A stretch of DNA of 64,000 nucleotides from Pseudomonas sp. DTU_2021_1001937_2_SI_NGA_ILE_001 (GTDB lineage: Bacteria > Pseudomonadota > Gammaproteobacteria > Pseudomonadales > Pseudomonadaceae), in the NCBI RefSeq assembly GCF_032463525.1, contig NZ_CP135971.1, positions 5,148,501-5,212,500 on the forward strand, read 5' to 3'. The notes under the pieces were generated by a model that saw only the letters and a program-made list of their open reading frames with translations, had not been told where the DNA came from and did not search any database. The position numbers and the translations under genes are program-made. Positions 52,091 through 61,596 of the stretch are shown piece by piece (positions within the stretch are counted from its first letter, which is position 1; every line of letters starts with the position of its first letter).

Positions 52091-53104
52091 TTACATTTCA
52101 TCTGTTGACAGCATGGCGCAGCTTCGCCGCTTGCCCAGCCATTCCACATAGCCGCTTGGCGACAAGCCCATGACCTGGGCGAAAGCACGCCGGAACGACG
52201 ACTCGTCGGCGTAGCCGGCCTGCATCGCCACCTGTTTGACCCGCGCCCCCGGGCTTTGCAGCAAGGCGCAGGCGGTCTCGATCCGCACCCGGGTAATGAA
52301 CGCCTTTGGGGTTTCGTTGAGCAGTTCCTTCAGGCGCCGGTGCAAGGTTCGCTCGCTCAGCCTCAAGCCTTTCGCCAGCGCCTGCGCAGTCAGCCCGGGA
52401 CCGGCCTGGCGCACCGTCTGTTCGGCTTGCAGCAACAGTGGGCTGGTGGCGTTGATAAAGCCCCGGGGGGCATAGACGGTCTGCGGTAATGCCTGGTTGT
52501 CGGTCACGGCCATGCTGGCGGCCAGCCTGGCCACGGTGTCGCCGGCCAGGCGCCGGATGACGTGCAGGGCCAGGTCGATCCACGACAGCGGCCCGCCGCT
52601 GCTGATCACCCGGTCGTGTTCTTCCAGGGCTGAACCCCATACCGCATCGGCCTTGGGAAAGCGGCGTTTGAAGATCGGGTGCAGCCACCAGGTGGTGGTG
52701 CAGCGTCGGCCATCGAGCAGGCCCGCTTCGCCGAGTACGAAAGCACCGGCGCAGGCCCCGGCGACCAGGCCACCGTGCTGGTGGTAGCGGCGCAACCAGG
52801 CCGCTGCCTGGCTCACCGCGGCGCAGCGGGGCGGGCTGCCGTCGGTGTCCAGGGCCATGCCGGCGATCAGCACTGCATCGCAGCCCAAGGCGTCGTCGAA
52901 GCGCCCATCGACCTGCACCGTTCGCCCCTGGGCATCCATGACGGCGGCGGCATCCGCGCTGACCACCAGGGTCTCGAAAACCACGCCGGCAGAGCCGCCG
53001 TCCGGGGCATTGCGCAGGGCCTGATTGGTAATCCAGAACAGGTCGACGAGGCCCACCACGGCGGAGTGCAGGCAGCCTTCGACGGCAACGATGGCGATAC
53101 GCAT
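52091..53104 (-). CDS. GlxA-like AraC-family regulator with DJ-1/PfpI domain
   Basis: The 337-residue regulator has an N-terminal class I glutamine amidotransferase-like domain (RIAIVAVEGCLHSAVVGLVD to about 195, with the nucleophile-elbow region GLVAGACAGAFVLGEAGL). Its C-terminal AraC HTH includes LSERTLHRRLKELLNETP and QAGYADESSFRRAFAQVMG. GAGGT precedes the ATG at 53104. It is divergent from the hydrolase/azoreductase pair, its most likely target. The fused-permease promoter starts just past its 3' end. Confidence 0.92.
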   Translation of the reverse strand: MRIAIVAVEGCLHSAVVGLVDLFWITNQALRNAPDGGSAGVVFETLVVSADAAAVMDAQGRTVQVDGRFDDALGCDAVLIAGMALDTDGSPPRCAAVSQAAAWLRRYHQHGGLVAGACAGAFVLGEAGLLDGRRCTTTWWLHPIFKRRFPKADAVWGSALEEHDRVISSGGPLSWIDLALHVIRRLAGDTVARLAASMAVTDNQALPQTVYAPRGFINATSPLLLQAEQTVRQAGPGLTAQALAKGLRLSERTLHRRLKELLNETPKAFITRVRIETACALLQSPGARVKQVAMQAGYADESSFRRAFAQVMGLSPSGYVEWLGKRRSCAMLSTDEM

Positions 53105-53211
53105 GGGGACCTCGGCAGGTGCTGGCGAACTTTGCTCGGTAAGTGGCAAGCCTGCCATCTGTTGCGTATTCGTACAACGCATAGACTCACCGAAACCCAA
53201 CGGAGAGCCTC

Positions 53212-54066
53212 ATGAACGTGCCGAGATTCAGCAGTGTGGTGCACGCGGTACTGGCCCGGTTGAAGCCCGGTGGCGTCCGTTGCCTGCTGGCTGCCCTGAC
53301 TGGAGTGTCCATGACCCTTGCCCTGCTGCCCCCGGCCGCCCAGGCCGATGCGCCGCCCATCCGCAACATCGTGCTGGTGCATGGCGCTTTCGTCGACGGC
53401 TCCAGCTGGCAGCGCGTGGTGCCCGAGCTGGCTCGCCTGGGCTATCACGTCACTGCAGTGCAGAACCCGCTGACCTCGCTGGAAGACGACGTACGCGCCA
53501 CCCAGCGCGTGCTGGAGCGCCAGCACGGCGACGTGCTGCTGGTGGGGCATTCCTGGGGCGGGGCGGTCATCACTCAGGCCGGTAATGCGCCCAACGTCAA
53601 GGGCCTGGTGTACCTCTCGGCCCTGGCGCCGGACAGCGGCGAGTCGGTCGATGACCTGCTGCACCGGCTCAAGGCGCCGATGACCGGCCTCACCCCGGAT
53701 GCCCATGGCCTGGTGTGGCTGGATGATCCCGATGCCTTCCATGAAGTCATGGGCAACGACCTGAGCAAGGAGCTGGCCCACAGCCTGGCCGCGCTGCAGC
53801 AACCGATTGCCGTGGCCGCCTTCACCGGCAAGGTGCGCCACGCCGCCTGGCGCGACAAGCCCAGCTGGTACCTGCGCACCGGCCAGGACCACGCCTTGCG
53901 GCCCGAGGTGCAGCAGGCCATCGCGCAACACATCAATGCCCAGGTGCGGTCCATCGAATCCAGCCATCTGTCCATGCTTTCGCACCCCAGGGATGTGGTC
54001 GTCTTGCTCGATGAAGCCGCCAGGCAGGCGGGCGCGGACCAACGCAGTACCACCCCCAATAGATGA
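53212..54066 (+). CDS. Exported alpha/beta hydrolase
   Basis: The 284-residue protein has a long N-terminal signal sequence (LLAALTGVSMTLALLPPAAQADA, cleaved near residue 46) and an alpha/beta hydrolase fold. The oxyanion segment is IVLVHGAFVDGSSW, the nucleophile elbow is LVGHSWGGAV, and the catalytic His lies in ESSHLSMLSHP. It resembles salicylate esterase/hydroxynitrile lyase-like hydrolases, with unknown substrate. GGAGA precedes the ATG. It is 7 bp from azoR, so the two are cotranscribed. Confidence 0.88.
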   Translation: MNVPRFSSVVHAVLARLKPGGVRCLLAALTGVSMTLALLPPAAQADAPPIRNIVLVHGAFVDGSSWQRVVPELARLGYHVTAVQNPLTSLEDDVRATQRVLERQHGDVLLVGHSWGGAVITQAGNAPNVKGLVYLSALAPDSGESVDDLLHRLKAPMTGLTPDAHGLVWLDDPDAFHEVMGNDLSKELAHSLAALQQPIAVAAFTGKVRHAAWRDKPSWYLRTGQDHALRPEVQQAIAQHINAQVRSIESSHLSMLSHPRDVVVLLDEAARQAGADQRSTTPNR

Positions 54067-54073
54067 GGTTCAG

Positions 54074-54697
54074 ATGAACATTCTGCATATCGATTCCAGC
54101 CTGTCGGGCGATGCCTCCATTACCCGTGAACTGAGCGCCGCCATTCTGGCCGAACTGCTGCGCCTGTACCCGGCTGCGCAGCGCAGCTATCGCGACCTGG
54201 TGCAGGACGACATCCCGCACCTGACCGGACCGATCGCTGCCGGTTTCCGCCCTTCGAGCTTCAGCGATTTCGATGCGGCCACGCTGCGCGAACATCAGCG
54301 TTCGGCGGAACTGGTCGAGGAGTTCCTGGCTGCCGATGTCCTGGTCATCGGCGCGCCGATGTACAACTTCTCGGTGCCCAGCCAGCTCAAGGCCTGGCTG
54401 GATCGCATCGCCCAGGGCGGGCGTACCTTCCGCTATACCGAGCAAGGCCCGGTTGGCCTGTGCGCCGGCAAGCAGGTCATCGTGGCGTCGGCACGCGGCG
54501 GCTTCTACGCCGGAACGGCGCTGGAGCGCATGGATTTTCAGGAGGACTACTTGAAGGCGTTCTTCGGCTTCCTCGGCATCAGCGACGTGCGCTTCGTGCA
54601 TGCCGAGGGTGCCTCCCGTGGCGCCGAGGTGCGCAGCGCGCAGGTTAGCGCCGCGCTGGCGTCGATTGCGGCAGTGGTCAGGCCGCTGCCGGCCTGA
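54074..54697 (+). CDS. azoR: FMN-dependent NADH-azoreductase
   Basis: The 207-residue flavodoxin-like enzyme reduces azo dyes and quinones with NADH. Family motifs are MNILHIDSSLSGDASITREL (FMN phosphate loop), VIGAPMYNFSVPSQLKAWLDRI, and IVASARGGFY. The C-terminal FFGFLGISDVRFVHAEG is characteristic. It is cotranscribed with the exported hydrolase and divergent from the GlxA-like regulator, which suggests a response to a quinone or electrophile. Confidence 0.95.
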   Translation: MNILHIDSSLSGDASITRELSAAILAELLRLYPAAQRSYRDLVQDDIPHLTGPIAAGFRPSSFSDFDAATLREHQRSAELVEEFLAADVLVIGAPMYNFSVPSQLKAWLDRIAQGGRTFRYTEQGPVGLCAGKQVIVASARGGFYAGTALERMDFQEDYLKAFFGFLGISDVRFVHAEGASRGAEVRSAQVSAALASIAAVVRPLPA

Positions 54698-54706
54698 CCC
54701 GCGCCA

Positions 54707-56731
54707 TTAGACGCTGAAGCGCCCGACCACGCTGCGCAGCTGCGCGGCCAGGCCGGCCAGGTCGTCGGCGGTGGTGGCGTTGGCGTTGATGCCACCCATC
54801 AGCGTGGCGGTGCCGTTGCGGATATCGGTGACGTTGCGGTTGATGTCCTCCGATACCGCATGTTGCTGCACCGCCGCGCTGGCGATCTGGGTGTTCATGC
54901 CGGCGATGCGTTCGACGTTATCGTTGATTTCGTCCAGGCTGCTGGCGGCCTGTTCGGCCGAAACGATGCACTCCTGGGCCTTGCCGGTGCCGACGTTCAT
55001 CTGCTCGACGGCTTCGGCGGTGGCCTGCTGCAGTTGCTGAATGATGCGGCGGATTTCCTCGGTGGAGGTCTGGGTGCGTGAGGCCAGGGTGCGCACTTCA
55101 TCGGCGACCACGGCAAAGCCACGACCCTGCTCCCCGGCCCGCGCGGCCTCGATGGCAGCGTTGAGAGCCAGCAGGTTGGTCTGCTCGGCGATGTTGCGGA
55201 TCACCTCGATGACGCCGCCGATCTCCTGGCTGTGCTGGGCCAGCGCCGCGACCTTGTTGGCGCTGAGTTCCACTTCGCGGGTCAGGGCACCGATGGTCTC
55301 CCGGGTGCTCTGCATTACGCTCAGGCCCGTGTTCGACGCACGGGTGGCCTGGGCCGCAGCGCTGGCAGCGCCCTCGGTGTTCTGTGCCACGTCGGCGATG
55401 CTGGCGGTCATTTCATTGATGGCCGTGGCGACCTGTTCGGTCTGGCCCTGTTGCGAGTTCATCGAGTGCTTGGCCTGGTCGATGGACTGGCTCAGGTGGC
55501 CGGCCGCGTCGGCCACGGAACGTGCACTCTGCTCGACTTCGGTCAGCGAGGTGCCGAACGCCTGCACCATGTCATTGAGGGCATGGCCGACGTGGGCCAT
55601 TTCATCCTTGCCGCGCACGGTGACGCGCACGCGCAGGTTGCCCTGGGCGACTTCGCGGGTGACGTTCTGTACCTCGTCGATGGCGCTGCGCAGCGAACGG
55701 TAGATACCGCTGAACAGGTAGGCCACCAGCAGGCCCATGACAGCGAGACCGATGATCAGAAGCGAGCGCTCATTGGACTTGGCGGTCACGCGCTGGGCGA
55801 GGATGTCGCTCAGGGTCGCCTGTGCCGAATCCAGGGCCTTGTACAGGTTGGCGACCACGGCGTTGCCTTTATCCGCCAGGCTCTGCACGTTGCTGGAGCT
55901 ACCGTCGTAGGCGGCGATCAGGCGTTCCATGTCGCTGCGGAAGCTTTCCAGGTCAGTGAACGATTGATTGAGCGAAGCCAGCAGTTTGTCGGCGGCTTGC
56001 GGCGCTTCACGGCGCAGCAGGTCCAGGCTCTGGCGCAGCTCTGCGCGCAGTTGGGTTTCCTGTTTCAGCAGGGCGCGGATGGTGCCGCGTGCTGCGGTGC
56101 TGGGCATCTGCCCTTCGCGCAGCGCGCCGGCCTGCCCACGCAGTTGCCCGACGATGTTGATCTGGCGCGGCAGGCGCAGGGTACTCAGGTCGATCAGAAA
56201 CAGCGAGGCGTAGTCTTCATCGAGCACCATGCCCGAGGTCGCGGAAATGAAATAGATGAAGTTGAGCACCTGCGAGAGCTGATCGTTCCAGTCTTCGAAC
56301 AGCGCCAGCGGGTTGCTGCTATCGCCGGCACGCTCGATCAATTGCTGGGCACGACTGCGCAGGCGCTGAACCCGGTCGGTGGTTTCCAGCTGGCCGCCCA
56401 ACTGGCGGTCGATGCTTTCCAGGCGCGCGAAGGCTTCGAGCAGTTTGCTCTGGTTGGCGGCCAGGTCGCCCTGCACGCTGGTGTCGCCGCTTTGTACGCG
56501 GAAGGTCAGGGCGCGCTGCAACATCGACAGGCGCAGTATCGGTGTGACATCCAGCAGGTACTGCTGGCCGACCTGTTCGCCACGCAGGGATTCGAGGTTG
56601 TCATTGAGCTGGCTGATGGTCCGCCAGCCCAGGAACAGCAGCGGAATGAGGACGATGATCGCCAGCAGGCCGAATTTGGCAGGAAAGCGCAGACGGTTCG
56701 TCAGGTGCACGGCGGGGGCCAAGAGGTTCAT
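54707..56731 (-). CDS. Methyl-accepting chemotaxis protein
   Basis: The 674-residue chemoreceptor has a membrane segment near residues 20-38 ([15 protein letters not shown]), a long helical periplasmic ligand domain to about residue 325, and a second membrane segment ([19 protein letters not shown]). HAMP (about 345-400) and a cytoplasmic coiled coil with methylation regions follow. The conserved tip includes [20 protein letters not shown]. The periplasmic part is larger than a single four-helix bundle, compatible with a helical-bimodular sensor; the ligand is unknown. A GTG four codons upstream is an alternative start. Confidence 0.95.
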   Translation of the reverse strand: MNLLAPAVHLTNRLRFPAKFGLLAIIVLIPLLFLGWRTISQLNDNLESLRGEQVGQQYLLDVTPILRLSMLQRALTFRVQSGDTSVQGDLAANQSKLLEAFARLESIDRQLGGQLETTDRVQRLRSRAQQLIERAGDSSNPLALFEDWNDQLSQVLNFIYFISATSGMVLDEDYASLFLIDLSTLRLPRQINIVGQLRGQAGALREGQMPSTAARGTIRALLKQETQLRAELRQSLDLLRREAPQAADKLLASLNQSFTDLESFRSDMERLIAAYDGSSSNVQSLADKGNAVVANLYKALDSAQATLSDILAQRVTAKSNERSLLIIGLAVMGLLVAYLFSGIYRSLRSAIDEVQNVTREVAQGNLRVRVTVRGKDEMAHVGHALNDMVQAFGTSLTEVEQSARSVADAAGHLSQSIDQAKHSMNSQQGQTEQVATAINEMTASIADVAQNTEGAASAAAQATRASNTGLSVMQSTRETIGALTREVELSANKVAALAQHSQEIGGVIEVIRNIAEQTNLLALNAAIEAARAGEQGRGFAVVADEVRTLASRTQTSTEEIRRIIQQLQQATAEAVEQMNVGTGKAQECIVSAEQAASSLDEINDNVERIAGMNTQIASAAVQQHAVSEDINRNVTDIRNGTATLMGGINANATTADDLAGLAAQLRSVVGRFSV

Positions 56732-57219
56732 GGGCGTTCTCACGGTAAGAGCAGATCTGTTTTAGGAGTTATTAGGTGAGAAGGGTCCGTTTTCCCGAGG
56801 TGTTCCTGCACTGTGCGTAAAAGTGCCAGGAGCCTTTTTACCTGCAAGTGAAAAAATAGTGGCTATTTGATTTCACCTGATTCCGATCCGACCTGCACAC
56901 TGTGATGAAGGTTGCATGTCAGCCTGATAAATCTTTATGCGGTTCGTTGAGCACCCGCGGTATGCCGCTCTACTGACGACTGCATTTAGCCGGGTTTTCT
57001 GCATGTGTCTGGAACGGACCCGCTTCTGGACGACGCATTGGGCAGGTAAAGCTGTCGAATAAGTAGCCGACATATAGCCATGTGCAGGTAATGCTGGGTT
57101 TTATGAGTGGTCGCAGGAACACGTGACGGCAAGAACCGTATTGGCGCGGGCGACTATGCTTGCCATGCAGGCGGGATCATTAGGTCGCTGCCGAGCCTCT
57201 TTTTAACCAGGCCGAACCT
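56732..57219. other. Intergenic region between chemoreceptor and binding protein
   Basis: This is a 488-bp divergent gap with AT-rich patches near 56830-56880. I looked for a FliA-type chemotaxis promoter and saw none convincing. No gene is supported. Confidence 0.5.
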
Positions 57220-57960
57220 ATGAGACGTTCGCTACGTGTGGTCGCGTTGCTGACTCTGTTATGCGCCGCCTCGGGCAAGGCCGAGCCCTATCAGGTCGTC
57301 ACCGAAGAGTGGGCGCCCTACAACTATCGGGAAAACGGCCGGCTTACCGGGATGAGCACCGAGATCGTGCAGGCGATCATGGCGCTGACCGGCGACCGGT
57401 TCGAAATCACCATGCTGCCCAGCATGCGTGCCAGCCATGTGCTGCGCACGCGACCGCGGATGATCATGTATTCGATGTTCCGCACCCCGGAACGCGAAGC
57501 GCTGTACAAGTGGGTGGGGCCGGTGGTCGAAGAGTCCATCCACGCCTACCAGCGCAGCGGTATGCCGCAGATCGACAGCCTGGCACAGCTGCGCCGGGCC
57601 GAACGAATCACGACCCGGTCTGACGGGCTGATCCCTGACACGCTGCAGGCCATGGGCCTGAGCAACCTGGACAAAAGCGCGACGGACAACCTGCAGTTGT
57701 ACCGCATGCTCATGGCCGGTCGTACTGACATCATCGTCGGCGATACCGATGCCGGAGTGGCGTACTACAGCCGTCAACTGAACATGCCTGTGGGCACCCT
57801 GCGGCGCATTCCGGTCGAGCTGTACCGTGCTTCGCTGTACATCGCCTTCAGCCTTGACTGCGACGACAGTCTGGTGGACGACTGGCGCCATGCACTGGAG
57901 CAATTGCGCGCGACGGGCGAACTGGCGCGCATCCAGCAGCGCTACGAGCAGCTGCCTTGA
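57220..57960 (+). CDS. Periplasmic substrate-binding domain protein, family 3-like
   Basis: The 246-residue protein has a signal peptide (residues 1-20, LRVVALLTLLCAASGKA) and an SBP_bac_3 body (PYQVVTEEWAPYNYRENGRL, GMSTEIVQAIMALTG, MAGRTDIIVGDTDAGVAYY). It resembles stand-alone amino acid-type binding proteins common in Pseudomonas; no transporter genes are adjacent. A weak purine stretch precedes the ATG. A perfect hairpin lies 27 nt after the stop. Confidence 0.87.
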   Translation: MRRSLRVVALLTLLCAASGKAEPYQVVTEEWAPYNYRENGRLTGMSTEIVQAIMALTGDRFEITMLPSMRASHVLRTRPRMIMYSMFRTPEREALYKWVGPVVEESIHAYQRSGMPQIDSLAQLRRAERITTRSDGLIPDTLQAMGLSNLDKSATDNLQLYRMLMAGRTDIIVGDTDAGVAYYSRQLNMPVGTLRRIPVELYRASLYIAFSLDCDDSLVDDWRHALEQLRATGELARIQQRYEQLP

Positions 57961-57986
57961 GGATAGTGCCCACGTTGATCGTCGCT

Positions 57987-58007
57987 GTCATTCCTCGCAG
58001 GAATGAC
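57987..58007 (+). other. Perfect 9-bp hairpin
   Basis: gtcattcct/cgc/aggaatgac lies between the binding-protein gene and the methyltransferase gene. No T-run follows; it may be a weak terminator or stabiliser. Confidence 0.5.
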
Positions 58008-58079
58008 CTAAATGAAAAATGGCGATTTAAGGAGTTTGAATCCGAGGGCTAGAGTGTGGGTTCACACAGGAGCTTGCCC

Positions 58080-58799
58080 ATGACTGCCCCGCCCGTTGAC
58101 CCCGCTGCCAAATTCGACGCTTCGCGTGCCGCCGAGTACGCCGTACAGAGCCGCATCGCCCTCGCCGGTTATGACGCCTGCCATGAACTGACGGCCTGTG
58201 TGCTGGCCGCCAGCCTGGGGGAGCGGGCGGCGGCGCGCATTCTGGTGGTGGGCGTGGGGGGCACCGGCCAGGAGATCATCAGCCTGTCGACCCTGCGTCC
58301 GAGCTGGCGCTTCGTCGGCGTGGACCCGGCACCGGCGATGCTGCAAGCCGCTGCAGGGAATTTGCAGGCCCAAGGGCTGCTGGAGCGCACCGAGCTGGTG
58401 GAAGGCAGCGTGGACGACCTGCCGGACGAGGCGAGCTTCGACGCGGCCACGCTGATCGGCGTGCTGCACCATGTGCCCGGAGACGAAGCCAAGCAGCGAT
58501 TGTTGGCGTCCATCGCCCGGCGCCTGCCCAGCGGGGCGCCATTGGTGCTGGCCGGCAATCACTACCGCTATGCCGAGCAGCCGTTCCTGCTCGACGTCTG
58601 GGCCGAACGCTGGCGTCAGCAGGGCGCGACGGCGCAAGAGGTGCAGGCCAAGTTGGGCAAGATCCTCCAGGGCGCCGACCCGCCGGCTTCCGAGGAAGCG
58701 GTGAAGCAATTGCTGGAGCAGGGAGGCTTCGAACCGGGCCAGCGATTCTTCCAGAGCCTGTTCTGGGGCGCCTGGGTAGCGCATAGAAGCGCTATCTAG
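58080..58799 (+). CDS. Class I SAM-dependent methyltransferase
   Basis: The 239-residue enzyme has the SAM motif I in ILVVGVGGTGQEIISL, the acidic motif II residue in FVGVDPAPAML, the adenine-contact segment EGSVDDLPDEASFDA, and IGVLHHVPGDE as post-motif region. The substrate cannot be told. AGGAG precedes the ATG at 58080; a GTG 24 bp upstream is less likely. It is a single gene unit with a REP element following. Confidence 0.9.
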   Translation: MTAPPVDPAAKFDASRAAEYAVQSRIALAGYDACHELTACVLAASLGERAAARILVVGVGGTGQEIISLSTLRPSWRFVGVDPAPAMLQAAAGNLQAQGLLERTELVEGSVDDLPDEASFDAATLIGVLHHVPGDEAKQRLLASIARRLPSGAPLVLAGNHYRYAEQPFLLDVWAERWRQQGATAQEVQAKLGKILQGADPPASEEAVKQLLEQGGFEPGQRFFQSLFWGAWVAHRSAI

Positions 58800-58845
58800 A
58801 CGGGTAGGCGGCTTTATGTGCATACAGGCAGGTTAGGCGCGCTCA

Positions 58846-58935
58846 AGCTTTTGTTGGAGCTTGCTCGCGATTAGGCCGGCGAAGTCAATGCATCTGCTGT
58901 GAACATGCGGTCGCTTCGCGGCTGAAGCCGCTACT
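58846..58935. repeat. REP-type inverted element D
   Basis: This is the third good copy of the unit at 45.1 kb, same orientation: ggagcttgctcgcgattagg, aatgcatctgctgtgaacat, gcggtcgcttcgcggctgaa. The internal segment is better conserved than the left arm. It fills most of the 156-bp gap 58800-58955. Confidence 0.75.
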
Positions 58936-58955
58936 ACGGCATCTGCCTGTCGCCC

Positions 58956-59252
58956 TCAGCGTGGGGTCAAGGCGGCATGGGCCTTGAGTTCTTCGGCGAT
59001 GAACGCAGCGATCATCGCCCGGTATACGTCTTCCACCACATCGGGCGCGGCGCCGGTCTGTTCGGCCAGCGCACGCACCCGGGCGATCACCTGTTCGACC
59101 CGCTCCGGAGCACGAACGTCCTGGGTGGTTTTCTTGAAGGCGGCAGCCTGGGTCACCAGTTGGCCACGACGGGCCAGCAGGCTGACCAGTTCATGGTCGA
59201 TATGGTCGATGCGTTGGCGAACTTCTTCCAGTGAAGTGCAGGGGGCGGTCAT
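58956..59252 (-). CDS. Monofunctional AroQ-type chorismate mutase family protein
   Basis: The 98-residue all-helical protein matches the AroQ fold, with Arg in VRQRIDHIDHELVSLL, Arg/Lys in ARRGQLVTQAAAFKK, and RAPERVEQVIARVRA. The size and the RAPERV motif resemble both short chorismate mutases and isochorismate-pyruvate lyase (PchB). Either prephenate synthesis or salicylate formation is possible; no isochorismate synthase gene is nearby. It lies 71 bp downstream of a PchR-like AraC regulator on the same strand. Confidence 0.88.
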   Translation of the reverse strand: MTAPCTSLEEVRQRIDHIDHELVSLLARRGQLVTQAAAFKKTTQDVRAPERVEQVIARVRALAEQTGAAPDVVEDVYRAMIAAFIAEELKAHAALTPR

Positions 59253-59323
59253 GCGTGGCGTCCTTGAAAAGCCAAGTGGCCGCCCACCTTAGCCGCCCCC
59301 GACGCGCCGCGCCAAGCCCTGTC

Positions 59324-60271
59324 TCAGCGTTCGGCACCTGGCGGATGGCCGAAATGCGCCTTGTACGCATGGTTGAAGTTGGCTGGGTTGGCGTAGCCAA
59401 GACGGTAGGCGATCTGTGCGACCTGCCATTTGCGCTGGCGCAGCATGGTGCGCGCCAACTCCATGCGCTGTTGGCGCACGTAGTCGAGCATCGACTGGCC
59501 GAACACCTGGCCGAAGGCACGGCGCAGGGTGGTCTCGCCGACACCCAGCTGGCGCGCCAGGGCCTGGCTGCCCGGTGGCTCCAGCAACTGCAGGTCCAGT
59601 TGCCGGCGCGCCTCGAAGGCCAGGTCGCGTTGACCACGCACCGCCTGCGAGGGGCGCGGGGGCTGGTCCTTGAAGTGCGCGGCCAGCTCCACCAGCACCG
59701 CCAGGCTCAGGCTTTCCTGGTTCAGGCGTTCCAGGGCACCCTGGAAGGGCGAGTGATAGAGCCGGGTAAGCAAGCCACCCAAGACCTGGCAGTGTTGCAG
59801 CGCGGAGAACTGGATACCGTCGTCAAGCAGGCCCAGCAAGGGTTGCAGGCTGGGGTCTTCCTCGGCCAGTTCGTGCAGGTATTCACCGGCGATGCGCAGC
59901 CCGGCCATGCGCGCATGGCTGCCGGCCGGCAGCTGGTCCACGGCTTCCATGCTCTCGCTCAGCCCCAGCAAGTGGGGCGCGCCGGTGGTGTACTGGTTGA
60001 GCCGGCCGTCTACGCGGTGCTGCCACTGGCCGTGCAGGACCTGCACGATGCACAGGCTGCCGGGCAGCACTTTGTCGATGCGCAGTGGCTCGGTGAACTG
60101 CAGGTTGCAGTCGAAATACTGCAGGTGTGGGCGCACGCTGCGCGCCCGATAGTGCCCGATGGCGCTGCCGTGCAGCTGCCCGGCGGCGCTGTCCAGCACA
60201 CCGGCCTTGGCCAGGGTGGCGGGCTGGTCGAAGCTGAACTGCGTGTCCAGGTAGGGGTTCCAGCGTTCCAT
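59324..60271 (-). CDS. AraC-family regulator (PchR-like)
   Basis: The 315-residue regulator has an N-terminal ligand/cupin-like half and a C-terminal AraC DNA-binding domain (ALARQLGVGETTLRRAFGQV, then QIAYRLGYANPANFNHAYKA). The C-terminal HTH and overall size resemble PchR-type siderophore-responsive activators. GGAAG precedes an ATG at 60271; an ATG five codons upstream lacks a ribosome site. It may control the chorismate mutase downstream, which would be consistent with a salicylate or siderophore link, but this is inference. Confidence 0.87.
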   Translation of the reverse strand: MERWNPYLDTQFSFDQPATLAKAGVLDSAAGQLHGSAIGHYRARSVRPHLQYFDCNLQFTEPLRIDKVLPGSLCIVQVLHGQWQHRVDGRLNQYTTGAPHLLGLSESMEAVDQLPAGSHARMAGLRIAGEYLHELAEEDPSLQPLLGLLDDGIQFSALQHCQVLGGLLTRLYHSPFQGALERLNQESLSLAVLVELAAHFKDQPPRPSQAVRGQRDLAFEARRQLDLQLLEPPGSQALARQLGVGETTLRRAFGQVFGQSMLDYVRQQRMELARTMLRQRKWQVAQIAYRLGYANPANFNHAYKAHFGHPPGAER

Positions 60272-60440
60272 TACAGGTACTTCCATGGAGGCTTGGTCGA
60301 ACGGCGGCGCATGGTAACGCGAACACCCCGCCAGTTGTGAGAATCGGCCTTTGTGTTGTGCGCGGCGGTCGCGGTGCTTGGCAGGCCGGAGTCAGCACAT
60401 TTCAATGAGCTACCCTTCTGACAACCAAAGAGCCTGAACG

Positions 60441-60872
60441 ATGCGCAGACTTTTCAAATCGGCCACCTGGCTGGCCGCTACCCTGATTCTCATGACCGGC
60501 CTGGCCCACGCCGAAGACCGCCCACCGGTGGCCGACAAGGTACAGGCTTACTCTGGCGAACAGGGTCTCAAGGTTTGGACCCTGCGCATCGGTGAGCGCA
60601 GCGAGAACAAGGCGCTGGTGCAGCTCGAAGACGTCGATCACGACTGGAACATGCGTATCCAGAAAATGGACGTGGAAAAGACCTCCCGCGATACCCGCTA
60701 CTCCACCACCGTCGACGGCAAGAAATTCGTGGTACTGATCCTCCAGGGCAACTGGGGCGAACTCTACCTGTCCGGCCAGGCCAACCCGGTCAATGTCGTC
60801 TACAACGCCGGGCTTTCCGAGCAGGGCGACGCCCAGGCATTTCTTACCGACTACCTGAACAAGGCCCAGTGA
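60441..60872 (+). CDS. Small exported hypothetical protein
   Basis: No named family. The 143-residue product has a clear signal peptide (residues 1-24, SATWLAATLILMTGLAHA) and a mature part of about 119 residues with mixed beta character (KALVQLEDVDHDWNMRIQKM, then FVVLILQGNWGELYLSG). It is probably periplasmic. It is 52 bp upstream of a membrane protein gene on the same strand and likely cotranscribed with it. GCCTG is the only upstream element; the start is chosen for the signal peptide. Confidence 0.78.
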   Translation: MRRLFKSATWLAATLILMTGLAHAEDRPPVADKVQAYSGEQGLKVWTLRIGERSENKALVQLEDVDHDWNMRIQKMDVEKTSRDTRYSTTVDGKKFVVLILQGNWGELYLSGQANPVNVVYNAGLSEQGDAQAFLTDYLNKAQ

Positions 60873-60924
60873 TCACAGGGGCGCAAGGACCTTTGCGCCC
60901 ACACCTGAACCAAGGACCCGCGCC

Positions 60925-61587
60925 ATGACCAATCCCCCGCACACCGACCCACTCGCTGGTCTTTCCGACTCCCTCAGCGCCGATTACCACGCTTCGCAGA
61001 GTGCCCAGCGCGACCGCGAGGTGGCCGAACTCAAGAAACTGATCGAGGCAGTACCGGAACAGACCGAGTTCACCAACTCTCGCCGCTGGAAAACCCTCGG
61101 CCCGTTGTTCGTGCTGATCGCCGTGGTTTTTCTTGTCATGGGGCTGAAAAATGGCAGCACAGGCTTGGCCGTGTTCATGCTGGTGCTGGCCCTGTTGTTC
61201 ATGCTGGTGACCTGGCAGCACCGCGATTCGGGGCAGAAGCCATTCATGAAGCTGACCCGTCGGCAGGTGATCGTCGATACCCTCAGCGCGCCGGTTGAGC
61301 TGGTGGACGTGGAAGACATTCTGGTCAAGGACGAAGGCCTGATCACCCTGCAGAAACTCACCTTGCGCCCTGGCGCTAACCTGCCGGTGCACCGCGCCCG
61401 CTTCCAGCTGTTTGGCAACCAGGCCATGGCCCTGAAAAAGCCACAGCCGCACATTCGTATCAACTCCGCCGGGCTGATGACCGGCGGTCGCAAGATCGGT
61501 TACGAAGAAATGGCTGCCATCCTCAATGCCTACTGGCAGGCCGCTGCCGCCCAGCAGCAGCTCGACGTGCTGCAGCGTCGCGGCTGA
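60925..61587 (+). CDS. Hypothetical membrane protein
   Basis: No named family. The 220-residue product has a hydrophilic, charged N-terminus (1-55), two membrane segments (about 58-76, LGPLFVLIAVVFLVMGL, and 80-96, LAVFMLVLALLFMLV) separated by a tight turn, and a soluble C-terminal domain of about 120 residues (VIVDTLSAPVELVDVEDILV). A two-segment hairpin with both ends cytoplasmic is expected. It follows the exported protein gene in a likely operon. Confidence 0.78.
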   Translation: MTNPPHTDPLAGLSDSLSADYHASQSAQRDREVAELKKLIEAVPEQTEFTNSRRWKTLGPLFVLIAVVFLVMGLKNGSTGLAVFMLVLALLFMLVTWQHRDSGQKPFMKLTRRQVIVDTLSAPVELVDVEDILVKDEGLITLQKLTLRPGANLPVHRARFQLFGNQAMALKKPQPHIRINSAGLMTGGRKIGYEEMAAILNAYWQAAAAQQQLDVLQRRG

Positions 61588-61596
61588 CGTTCGGGC

